Made by a program: the position numbers and the translations under genes. The notes beneath the pieces are model-generated. The model searched no databases and had not been told where the DNA came from. It saw only the letters and a list, made by a program, of their open reading frames with translations. Shown here piece by piece: positions 32,492 through 40,371 of a DNA stretch of 64,000 nt. The stretch comes from Diaminobutyricibacter sp049994905 (GTDB lineage Bacteria > Actinomycetota > Actinomycetes > Actinomycetales > Microbacteriaceae). The stretch spans positions 1,488,001-1,552,000 of the forward strand of contig NZ_CP188258.1 in assembly GCF_049994905.1 (NCBI RefSeq), given 5' to 3'. How positions within the stretch are numbered: the first letter of the stretch is position 1; each line of letters starts with the position of its first letter.

Positions 32492-33714
32492 GCAGGCCGA
32501 CGGAGGTCGAAGTGCTGCTGCGCGAGCTTGCGCCGCAGGCCGTCGCCGCGCTCACCCGGCGGTACGGCGACTTCGACCTCTGTGAAGACGCGGTGCAGGA
32601 AGCGCTGCTGACCGCCTCGCAGACCTGGCCGGCGGCCGGCATCCCGGACAGCCCGCGAGGTTGGCTGATCACGGTGGCGTCGAGGCGCCGCATCGAACTG
32701 TGGCGCGCCAACGCGGCCCGCCGTCGCAGGGAGGAGGCGGTCGCTGCGCTGGACGAGACGGATGCGCCGCCGCCCACCTCCGTCGACGACAGCCTCACCC
32801 TGGTCATGCTCTGCTGTCACCCGGCGCTGACGCCGTCCTCCCAGGTCGCCCTCACGCTTCGGGCGGTCGGCGGCCTCACGACGGCGGAGATCGCCCGGGC
32901 CTTCCTCGTGCCGGAGGCGACGATCGCGCAGCGGATCAGCCGGGCCAAGCAGCGCATCCGCGACTCCGGCGCTCCGTTCGCGATGCCGGATGACGCCCAC
33001 CGGTCGGCGAGGCTCACCAGCGTGCTTCGGGTGCTGTACCTGATTTTCACCGAGGGTCACACGGCCAGTTCGGGCCCCGATGCCACCAGGGTGGAGCTGG
33101 CGTCGGAGGCGATCCGTCTCGCACGGATGCTGCGGGCGCTGGTTCCGGACGACGGCGAGGTCGCCGGGCTCCTCGCCCTCATGCTCCTCACCGACGCGCG
33201 GCGGCCGGCGCGCACCGGCCGCGATGGGGCGCTGATCCCGCTCGCGGCACAGGACCGGTCGTTGTGGGATACGGCCGCGATCTCCGAGGGCGTCGCCCTG
33301 ATCACCCACGCGCTCGCTGACGCTGCCATCGGGCCTTACCAGGTGCAGGCGGCGATCGCGGCCGTGCACGACGAGGCCCGCACCGCGGCAGACACCGACT
33401 GGGACGAGATCCTCGGGCTGTACGACCTGCTCGCACGGCTCGAGCCCGGCCCGATGGTCACGCTGAACCGCATCGTCGCGCTTGCCGAGGTCGACGGGCC
33501 GTTCGTTGCCCTCGCCCAGCTCGAAAGCGTCGCCGACGGCGCCGGCCTCGCCGGGCATTACCGTGTGGACGTCGTGAGGGCGCACCTGCTCGAGCGGGCG
33601 GGCGATCCGGATGCGGCCCGCGAGGCGTTCAGGACGGCGGCACGGCGCACCCTGAGCACGCCGGAGCAGCGCTACCTCGAACAGCAGGCGCTTCGCCTCA
33701 CCGACGGGAAGTGA
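32488..33714 (+). CDS. ECF sigma factor, group ECF42 (C-terminal TPR extension)
   Basis: A 408-residue RNA polymerase sigma factor. Region 2 lies at residues about 15-80 (YGDFDLCEDAVQEALLTASQTWP...PRGWLITVASRRRIELWR), region 4 about 100-160 (LTLRAVGGLTTAEIARAFLVPEATIAQRISRAKQRI). A long helical C-terminal extension follows (ILFTEGH-like stretch LIFTEGHTASSG, then TPR-like helices RLEPGPMVTLNRIVALAEV). This is the ECF42 layout; these have no anti-sigma factor and the extension is needed for activity. GTG at 32488 overlaps the DGPF stop by 4 bases. It probably activates the palindromic promoter upstream of its own operon. Confidence 0.92.
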   Translation: MSRPTEVEVLLRELAPQAVAALTRRYGDFDLCEDAVQEALLTASQTWPAAGIPDSPRGWLITVASRRRIELWRANAARRRREEAVAALDETDAPPPTSVDDSLTLVMLCCHPALTPSSQVALTLRAVGGLTTAEIARAFLVPEATIAQRISRAKQRIRDSGAPFAMPDDAHRSARLTSVLRVLYLIFTEGHTASSGPDATRVELASEAIRLARMLRALVPDDGEVAGLLALMLLTDARRPARTGRDGALIPLAAQDRSLWDTAAISEGVALITHALADAAIGPYQVQAAIAAVHDEARTAADTDWDEILGLYDLLARLEPGPMVTLNRIVALAEVDGPFVALAQLESVADGAGLAGHYRVDVVRAHLLERAGDPDAAREAFRTAARRTLSTPEQRYLEQQALRLTDGK

Positions 33715-33794
33715 ACCGCGCGGGAGGCCAGGACACCCAAGGATGCCGACCAGTCCGCAGCAGAGCGCATGTCGGGTTGAGACGATTCGTTCGA

Positions 33795-33804
33795 GAAACG
33801 TTTC
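33795..33804. promoter_or_regulatory. LacI-operator-like palindrome in a convergent gap
   Basis: GAGAAACGTTTCCA (33793-33806) matches the LacI/GalR operator pattern TGNAANCGNTTNCA at 8 of 10 defined positions, with a perfect 10-bp core at 33795-33804. It lies between the 3' ends of the ECF42 and LuxR genes, with no gene start nearby. The rest of the 208-base gap (33715-33922) holds only a terminator. Confidence 0.35.
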
Positions 33805-33888
33805 CACGCGATATGCCGGGGTGGTCGGTCATCCCGGGGTGAGATTCACGCTAGCGACGCCGCCGACGGCGCACCAAGTCCGTGAGGG

Positions 33889-33909
33889 AAAACCGTCAAC
33901 TCTTGACGG
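33889..33909 (-). terminator. Intrinsic terminator of the large LuxR-type gene
   Basis: CCGTCAA and TTGACGG form a perfect 7-bp stem around a 3-base loop. On the minus strand the stem is followed by TTTT (33892-33889). It begins 14 bases after the stop codon of the LuxR-type gene. Confidence 0.75.
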
Positions 33910-33922
33910 GTCGGCGCACGGG

Positions 33923-36844
33923 TCAGCGCGCCCGGCCGGGCCTGCGCGCCTCGCGCGCCGACCGATCCCTGGCGGCTCGCGCCAGGCTGCGCAGCTCGCG
34001 ACGGGAGGACAGCCGCAGCTTCGCGAGGATGTTCCGCACGTGGAAGTTGACGGTCGTCACCGAGACGTAGAGGTGCTCGGCGATCTCTTTGTTCGTCATG
34101 CCCGCTGCGAGCGCGTGGGCGATCTGGCGCTCGCGGGTCGTGAGGTCGGCGAACGGGTCGTCCCGCGTCATCGCGAGTGCGGTGTCGGCCCCCGCTCGCG
34201 CCAGCTCCTCGAGGGCCTCCGTGCAGCCGGCGAGATAGTCGGCAGCGCCGAGGCGCCGGAATACGGTGGCGGCGCGCTCCAGCATGGTGACGGCCTCACT
34301 CTGGCGCCCGTCGGCGGCAAGGAGCCGGCCGGCATCCAGCATCGTCACCGCGTGCGGGAAGGGGAACCGGGCGGATGCGCGGGAGTCGGCCGCGCGAATG
34401 TAGGTGGCGATCGCCGCATCCGTATCGCCTTCTGCCTCGAGCACCCGCCCTTCCAGCCAGCCCAGTGAACCGTAGTATGGCTGCCAGAGGCGGGAAGGAT
34501 CGCTGCACGCCGCCAGTTCGGCCCGGGCTTCGGCGGCGCGGCCGAGAGCCGCGAGTGCGTCGATCCGGTAGGTCAGCCAACCGAGCGTGGACGCCGCGGA
34601 CGCCTCGCGCGCGGCGGGTTCCGTCGCGGCGAACTGCTGCTCACGGTCGCCGGTGGCGCGGGCGAGCTCGGCGCGGGCGATGACGGGGAGGTCGCTGTCG
34701 TAGGAGCCGCTGATACCCGGGCGCGCGTCGCCGGCAGAAGCGAGCCGCTCCTCGACCGCGCGGCTCTTTCCACGGCCCGCACGAACCAGGGTCGATACCG
34801 TGAGGGCGATCGGCCACGCCGACAGGTCGGTCTCGTCCAGGGCCAGGGCGACGGCGGTGTCGGCGACGGTGACGGACTCGTCCCACTCTCCGAGGAGGAA
34901 GAGCGCATGCGCATAGATCGACCGCCCGTGGCCGGCCGTCCAGCTCGACGGGAAGAGCCGGATCAGTTCGTTCGCGAGCTCGAGGTCGTCGTGCGCGCGA
35001 TCGATGTCCCCGGTGCGGATGAACACGCTGGCGCGGGAGACGAGGGCATCGACGACGGCAGGCGACCCCGGCCCGTCGAGCAGGGAGTCGAGTTCGTCGA
35101 CGGTCGCCCTGAGCAGCTCGGTCCGGCGCATGTGTCCGGCGGCGGTGAGCTCCCACCCGAGCAGGCGCATCAACTCGTCGCGGGGCTGGACCAGCCAGCT
35201 CACGGCGGGGTCGGCGACCTCGTCGGGGTGCGTCGGCGCCTCGGACAGGAACCGGCGGGCGATGTCGAACTGGCCGAGGACAGAACCGAAATCACGGGTC
35301 GCCATCTGCACCATGGGCAGGATGCACGCCACGTGGGCGCGCAGGATCCGCTCCTCGGGGGTGGTCACGGGGGCGGCCTGCAGGGCGAGCCCGAGCGTGA
35401 GAGCGCCGGGGACGTTGCCGGTGAGGGTGCGCAGCTCGACCAGGACGGCGTCGCGCGCCGGGCTCGGCGGGAGCGCCTCGATCGCGGGCGCGAGGTCGAA
35501 GATGCGTTCGTGCAGCCGGGTGCGCAGGGCGAGCATCCCGATCTCGATCAGCGCTCGTTCATGTTCGGCGCCCGCCGCCGACAGGTGGACCGCGGACCTC
35601 GCATAGCTCATGGCCTGGCCGGAGCGGCCGAGGTCTGCCGCCTCACGGCTGGCCGCGATCAGCTCGGCGACGAGGGTCGGGTCTGCACGGTCGGCGGCTT
35701 CGACCCGGTGCCGGAGGGCCCGGTGCCCGGTGAGGACGCGGGCGGCGACGCGGTGGATCTCGACGCGCCTGGAAAGCGGAAGGTCTGCCGTGAGCGCGTC
35801 GGCGAGGATGGCGTGGGTCGGCTCCAGCCAGACGACCCCGTCGCGCACCTTCGACGCGACCAGACCGCGCTCGATCGCGGCATCCACGTCGACGCTCGTG
35901 CCGAGCCGCTCCGTGATCGTTGTGAACACGGGGAAAGGGACGGGGTCGCGCAGTACAGCGAGGATCTCCGCGCCTTTACGCACGGGCGGCGCTGTTCCTT
36001 CGAGGGCGGCCGCGACGGCTCCCGACAGCGGCACCGCGGCATCCACCGGGATCTCCCACCCGGCAGGGTGCAGCGCCTCGGCGAACGTCTCGCGCAAGCG
36101 GGCGAGGAGCACGCTCAGCAGGAGGGGGGAGCCCTGGGTCGTCTCGGTGAGGCGCGTCGCAGTGCGGCGCGAGACAGCGTGCCCCAGGATGTGCTGGGCG
36201 AGCTCCTGCGTGTCGTCGACCGTGAACGGCGCGAGGTCGACCCGCGCCGTGTTCGGCATGGCAGCGGCGAGGCCGTCGAAGAGCGTGGAGACGCCGGAGT
36301 TCGGCCGGGACGCGACGATCAGTAGGAACGGCTGGTCGACGAGACGGCGAACCGCGAACCGCAGCGCCCGCGCCGACGCTTCGTCGACCCATTGCGCGTC
36401 ATCCATGATGATGCACACGGGCGCCTCGAGGCCGTCGACGGCGTCCAGCACCAGGCGGCCGACGGTGATGGCGCTGTCCGTCGGCTCCGGGCTGCGCACA
36501 CGGGAGGGGGTGCGGGCGTTCAGTCCCCGGACGAGCGTCTCGACCGCCGCGTAGCTCAGGTCCGACTCGAAGGAGTCGGCGTGCACGCGCACGACGGCCC
36601 ACGCATCCAGCCGCGACGCGATGTCGGCGAGCAGGGTGGTCTTACCGAGCCCGGGCTCGCCGCTCACGAGCACGGCGCCGCCCTCGAGGAGCGCGCGGCC
36701 GGCCACAGCGAGGAGGAGGTCGCGCGGGTGGTCTCTGCCAACGATCACGATGTCATCCCCCCACACGACGGCAGCGCGTCCAGGTCGGGTGTGATGCGCC
36801 GGTCCGTTCGAGTCTTTCACGCGTGCAACGTTGCGCGGCAGCAC
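33923..36844 (-). CDS. Large LuxR-family ATPase transcriptional regulator (LAL type)
   Basis: A protein of up to 973 residues. An AAA-type NTPase occupies about residues 33-300 (VIVGRDHPRDLLLAVAGRAL, Walker A SGEPGLGKTT, Walker B CIIMDDAQWVD). A long TPR-like helical middle follows. The C-terminal LuxR helix-turn-helix is DLTTRERQIAHALAAGMTNKEIAEHLYVSVTTVNFHVRNILAKL. Ligand-sensing regulators of this size include MalT-like proteins. The start is uncertain: GTG 36844 gives the longest frame. GTG 36748, preceded by a G-rich ribosome site and directly before the VGRDH fold, is a good alternative. A terminator follows the gene. It is divergent from the ABC-F gene; the signal is unknown. Confidence 0.88.
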   Translation of the reverse strand: MLPRNVARVKDSNGPAHHTRPGRAAVVWGDDIVIVGRDHPRDLLLAVAGRALLEGGAVLVSGEPGLGKTTLLADIASRLDAWAVVRVHADSFESDLSYAAVETLVRGLNARTPSRVRSPEPTDSAITVGRLVLDAVDGLEAPVCIIMDDAQWVDEASARALRFAVRRLVDQPFLLIVASRPNSGVSTLFDGLAAAMPNTARVDLAPFTVDDTQELAQHILGHAVSRRTATRLTETTQGSPLLLSVLLARLRETFAEALHPAGWEIPVDAAVPLSGAVAAALEGTAPPVRKGAEILAVLRDPVPFPVFTTITERLGTSVDVDAAIERGLVASKVRDGVVWLEPTHAILADALTADLPLSRRVEIHRVAARVLTGHRALRHRVEAADRADPTLVAELIAASREAADLGRSGQAMSYARSAVHLSAAGAEHERALIEIGMLALRTRLHERIFDLAPAIEALPPSPARDAVLVELRTLTGNVPGALTLGLALQAAPVTTPEERILRAHVACILPMVQMATRDFGSVLGQFDIARRFLSEAPTHPDEVADPAVSWLVQPRDELMRLLGWELTAAGHMRRTELLRATVDELDSLLDGPGSPAVVDALVSRASVFIRTGDIDRAHDDLELANELIRLFPSSWTAGHGRSIYAHALFLLGEWDESVTVADTAVALALDETDLSAWPIALTVSTLVRAGRGKSRAVEERLASAGDARPGISGSYDSDLPVIARAELARATGDREQQFAATEPAAREASAASTLGWLTYRIDALAALGRAAEARAELAACSDPSRLWQPYYGSLGWLEGRVLEAEGDTDAAIATYIRAADSRASARFPFPHAVTMLDAGRLLAADGRQSEAVTMLERAATVFRRLGAADYLAGCTEALEELARAGADTALAMTRDDPFADLTTRERQIAHALAAGMTNKEIAEHLYVSVTTVNFHVRNILAKLRLSSRRELRSLARAARDRSAREARRPGRAR

Positions 36845-36903
36845 CCATTCGGGTGCAGCCCTCGCTCCTCACCACCCGACGGCGTGACGGCCGACGTCGC
36901 CGC

Positions 36904-36909
36904 TAAACT
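36904..36909 (+). promoter_or_regulatory. -10 box upstream of the ABC-F gene
   Basis: TAAACT lies 9 bases before the ATG at 36919, leaving at most a very short leader. Confidence 0.45.
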
Positions 36910-36918
36910 GGGCAGCAC

Positions 36919-38727
36919 ATGGCACACCTCCTGGGCGCAGAAGCGCTCCACCTCGAGTACCCGACCCGCGTCATCTTCGACAGTGTGACCGTCGGGATCA
37001 ACGAGGGCGACCGCATCGGCGTCGTCGGCCGCAACGGCGACGGGAAGTCGACGCTGCTCGCCCTCCTCGCCGGGCGGCTCCAGCCTGATGCGGGGCGCGT
37101 GACCCGGCGTCGAGGTGTCAGCATCGGCGTCCTCGACCAGGGCGATGAGCTCGATCCGGCGCGTACGGTCGGCTCGACGATCGTCGGCGAACTCGATGAG
37201 CACGTCTGGGCGGGGGATGCGCGCGTTCGCGACGTGCTCGCAGGCCTGGTCTCCGACATCCGCTGGGATGCCCTGGTCGCCGACCTCTCCGGTGGCCAGC
37301 GCCGCCGTGTCGCCCTCGCCGCGCTGCTCGTGCAGGACCTCGACGTGCTCTTCCTCGACGAGCCGACCAACCACCTCGACATCGAGGGCGTCGCCTGGCT
37401 CGCGCAGCACCTGAAGTCGCGCTGGCCGGCCAATTCGGGCGGCCTTCTGGTCGTCACGCACGACCGGTGGTTCCTCGACGAGGTCTCGACGGCGACGTGG
37501 GAGGTGCACGACCGCATCATCGAGCCGTTCGAGGGAGGCTACGCCGCCTACATCCTCCAGCGCGTCGAACGCGACAGGATGGCCGCCGCCAGCGAATCGA
37601 AACGGCAGAACCTCCTGCGCAAAGAGCTGGCCTGGCTGCGCAGGGGTGCCCCTGCACGCACCTCGAAGCCGAAGTTCCGCATGGATGCCGCCTACGACCT
37701 GATCGAGAGCGAGCCGCCGCCCCGTGACACGGTCGCCCTCAGCCAGATGGCGATGGCTCGTCTCGGCAAAGACGTCGTCGACCTTCTCGATGCGACGGTC
37801 GTGTACCCACCGAAGACCGTGCTGCGCGACATCGAATGGCGCATCGCGCCGGGTGAGCGAACCGGGATCCTCGGCGTCAACGGTGCAGGCAAGTCGACCC
37901 TGCTCGGCCTGATCGCGGGGACCGTCACGCCGACGAGCGGCCGTGTCAAGCGCGGCAAGACCGTGAAGATCGCCACGCTCACGCAGCTGCTCGGCGACCT
38001 CGACGACATCCTCGACGAGCGGGTCAGCGCGGTCATCGCCGGCAAGCGTACGACCTATCTCGCCGGCGGCAAAGAGATGACGCCGGGGCAGATGCTCGAA
38101 CGTCTCGGCTTCACCAGCGCACAGCTCTCGACGCCGGTCAGGGACCTCTCCGGCGGCCAGAAGCGCCGGCTGCAGCTTCTGCTGATCCTGCTCGACGAGC
38201 CGAACGTGCTCATCCTCGACGAGCCGACGAACGACCTCGACACCGACATGCTCGCCGCGATGGAGGACCTCCTCGACTCGTGGCCCGGCACGCTCATCGT
38301 CGTCTCGCACGACCGCTACCTGATCGAGCGGATCACCGACAACCAGTACGCGGTGATGGATGCGGCCCTGCGTCACCTGCCCGGCGGCGTCGACCAGTAC
38401 CTCGCGCTGCGCCGTTCGGAGTCGGCGGCGTCGAAGGCGGCCGCGACCAGCGCATCCGGGTCCGCGCCTCCCGTGCGGCCAGCATCCGCCACCCCGGCGC
38501 TCGCCGGGGCCGACCTGCGCAACGCGCAGAAGGAGGTCGCGTCGATCGACCGGAAGCTGGCCAAGCTCGCCGACCGGGTCGCGCTCACCCACGAGCGGCT
38601 CGCGGAACATGACCAAAGCGACTACGAAGGACTGGGAGTCATCACCTCCGAGCTGCGCGGACTCGAGGACGAAGTCGCAGACCTCGAGACGCGCTGGCTG
38701 GAATTGTCCGAACAACTGGAGCATTAG
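36919..38727 (+). CDS. ABC-F family ATPase (Uup-like)
   Basis: A 602-residue soluble protein with two ABC ATPase domains and no membrane segment. Domain 1: Walker A GRNGDGKST, signature LSGGQRRRVALA, Walker B VLFLDEPTNHLD. Domain 2: GVNGAGKST, LSGGQKRRLQL, VLILDEPTNDLD. The linker holds the RRGAPARTSKPKFRMDAA stretch typical of Uup-like ABC-F proteins. A C-terminal coiled coil (about 525-600, LRNAQKEVASIDRKLAKLADRVALTHERL) binds nucleic acid in Uup. ABC-F proteins act on the ribosome, in translation rescue or antibiotic protection; this one looks housekeeping rather than a resistance determinant. The acyl-CoA dehydrogenase gene follows after 11 bases. Confidence 0.93.
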   Translation: MAHLLGAEALHLEYPTRVIFDSVTVGINEGDRIGVVGRNGDGKSTLLALLAGRLQPDAGRVTRRRGVSIGVLDQGDELDPARTVGSTIVGELDEHVWAGDARVRDVLAGLVSDIRWDALVADLSGGQRRRVALAALLVQDLDVLFLDEPTNHLDIEGVAWLAQHLKSRWPANSGGLLVVTHDRWFLDEVSTATWEVHDRIIEPFEGGYAAYILQRVERDRMAAASESKRQNLLRKELAWLRRGAPARTSKPKFRMDAAYDLIESEPPPRDTVALSQMAMARLGKDVVDLLDATVVYPPKTVLRDIEWRIAPGERTGILGVNGAGKSTLLGLIAGTVTPTSGRVKRGKTVKIATLTQLLGDLDDILDERVSAVIAGKRTTYLAGGKEMTPGQMLERLGFTSAQLSTPVRDLSGGQKRRLQLLLILLDEPNVLILDEPTNDLDTDMLAAMEDLLDSWPGTLIVVSHDRYLIERITDNQYAVMDAALRHLPGGVDQYLALRRSESAASKAAATSASGSAPPVRPASATPALAGADLRNAQKEVASIDRKLAKLADRVALTHERLAEHDQSDYEGLGVITSELRGLEDEVADLETRWLELSEQLEH

Positions 38728-38738
38728 GACGGCCGACG

Positions 38739-40355
38739 ATGGTCACCCACGACGTCACGAACCAGGTTCCGGCGCGCGTCGGCATCGACGAGTTCGGCAC
38801 GAATACGGCGCTCGTCGACGGGGTACGCCTCTACGATGCGGGCTGGGCGGTCGGCGCGCTCGAACGGGTGGGTGCGCTCGTCGGCAGCGCGGAGTTCCAG
38901 CACGACGCCGAACTCGCGAACATCTGCGAGCCCCGCCTCATCGCCTTCGACCGCGTCGGCAACCGGATCGACGAGGTCGAGTACCACCCGTCGTATCACC
39001 GCATCCTCTCCCAGGCTGTCCAGGCGGGCGCCCACACCTCGGCCTGGGCGGAGCCGCGCCCGGGCGCGAACGTCGCACGGGCTGCGACGTTCATGCTTTT
39101 CGCACAGATCGAACCGGGACACGCGTGCCCGGTCTCGATGACGCACGCCGCTGTGCCCGCTCTGGTGGCGAACCCGGCGCTCGCCGAGACCTGGACGCCG
39201 CGCCTGCTCAGCCGCGAATACGATGCGACACTCCGGCCCGGCAAGACGTCCGCGCTGTTCGGCATGGCCATGACAGAGAAGCAGGGCGGGTCGGATGTGC
39301 GCGCCAACACCACGCGTGCCGTCGACGCCGGCGACGGCAGCTGGCTCCTCACCGGCCACAAATGGTTCTGCAGCGCGCCGATGTCTGACGGGTTTCTCGT
39401 GCTGGCGCAGACGGATGCGGGACTCGGCTGCTTTCTGGTGCCGCGCGTTCTCGACGACGGAACCCGCAACGTGTTCCTGATCCAGCGGCTGAAAGACAAG
39501 CTCGGCAACCGGTCGAACGCGTCCAGCGAGATCGAATTCGATCGCACGGTCGGCTTCCTCGTGGGGGAGGACGGCCGCGGTGTCCGCACGATCATCGAGA
39601 TGGTCAACCGCACCAGGCTCGACTGCATTTTCGGCACGGCCGCCGGAATGAGGCAGGCGGTCGCCGAAGCGCTCTGGCATGTGCGGCACCGGCGCGCGTT
39701 CGGCTCAGTTCTCGTGGACCAGCCGGCGATGACCGCGGTCGTCGCCGACCTCGCCCTCGAATCGGAGGCAGCCACCGCGGTGTCGCTTCGCCTTGCTCGC
39801 GCGCACGACGTCGACGCGTCCGACGCCGACCGGGCCTTCCGCCGGCTCGCAACGGCAGTGACGAAGTACTGGGTCTGCAAGCGCGGGCCCGGTCATGCAT
39901 ATGAGGCGCTCGAATGCCTCGGCGGCAACGGCTACACGGAGGCGTTCCCGCTGGCCCGCCGCTACCGTGAACAGCCGGTGATGGCGGTCTGGGAGGGGTC
40001 GGGGAACGTGATCGCGCTGGATGTGCTCCGCGCGATCAGCCGGGAGCCGGAGACCCTCGAGGCGTTCGACGCCGAAGTGTCGGCGGCACGGGGGCTCGAC
40101 CCCGTCTTCGATGCGCATCTCGAGTCGACACGGAAACTCGCGCGAACGCTCGCCGACAGCGACTCGGCTCCAGGGCAGGCCCGCCGACTGGTGGGGGCGC
40201 TCGCACTCAGCCTGCAGGCATCCCTGTTGCTGCGCACTGCACCCGGCGCGGTCGCGCACGCTTTCGTGTCCGCTCGCCTCGGTGAAGGCCGGTCGGCCCT
40301 GTACGGCGAACTCGCTCCCGAAACCGACCTGCTCGCCATCCTCGCGCGCTCCTGA
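38739..40355 (+). CDS. Acyl-CoA dehydrogenase, AidB-like
   Basis: A 538-residue flavoprotein of the acyl-CoA dehydrogenase superfamily. Features: the FAD/substrate loop FGMAMTEKQGGSDVRANTTRA, the middle beta domain (LTGHKWFCSAPMSDGFLVLAQT), the helical C-terminal domain with LECLGGNGYTEAFPLARRYREQPVMAVWEGSGNVIALDVLRA, and a longer C-terminus than classical enzymes. The RYREQPVMAVWEGSGNV stretch and the length near 540 match E. coli AidB, induced by alkylating agents and able to bind DNA. It may therefore be an AidB-type protein rather than a beta-oxidation enzyme. The ATG at 38739 lies 11 bases after the ABC-F stop, so co-transcription is likely. Confidence 0.9.
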   Translation: MVTHDVTNQVPARVGIDEFGTNTALVDGVRLYDAGWAVGALERVGALVGSAEFQHDAELANICEPRLIAFDRVGNRIDEVEYHPSYHRILSQAVQAGAHTSAWAEPRPGANVARAATFMLFAQIEPGHACPVSMTHAAVPALVANPALAETWTPRLLSREYDATLRPGKTSALFGMAMTEKQGGSDVRANTTRAVDAGDGSWLLTGHKWFCSAPMSDGFLVLAQTDAGLGCFLVPRVLDDGTRNVFLIQRLKDKLGNRSNASSEIEFDRTVGFLVGEDGRGVRTIIEMVNRTRLDCIFGTAAGMRQAVAEALWHVRHRRAFGSVLVDQPAMTAVVADLALESEAATAVSLRLARAHDVDASDADRAFRRLATAVTKYWVCKRGPGHAYEALECLGGNGYTEAFPLARRYREQPVMAVWEGSGNVIALDVLRAISREPETLEAFDAEVSAARGLDPVFDAHLESTRKLARTLADSDSAPGQARRLVGALALSLQASLLLRTAPGAVAHAFVSARLGEGRSALYGELAPETDLLAILARS

Positions 40356-40371
40356 TCTGTGATCCGGCGCG

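Noticed and set aside
33715..33922. A small gene in the convergent gap
   Set aside because: No frame with a ribosome site or recognisable protein; the gap is explained by a terminator and an operator-like palindrome.
36919..38727. Antibiotic-resistance ABC-F determinant
   Set aside because: The C-terminal coiled coil and linker resemble Uup-like housekeeping members, and there is no resistance gene context.
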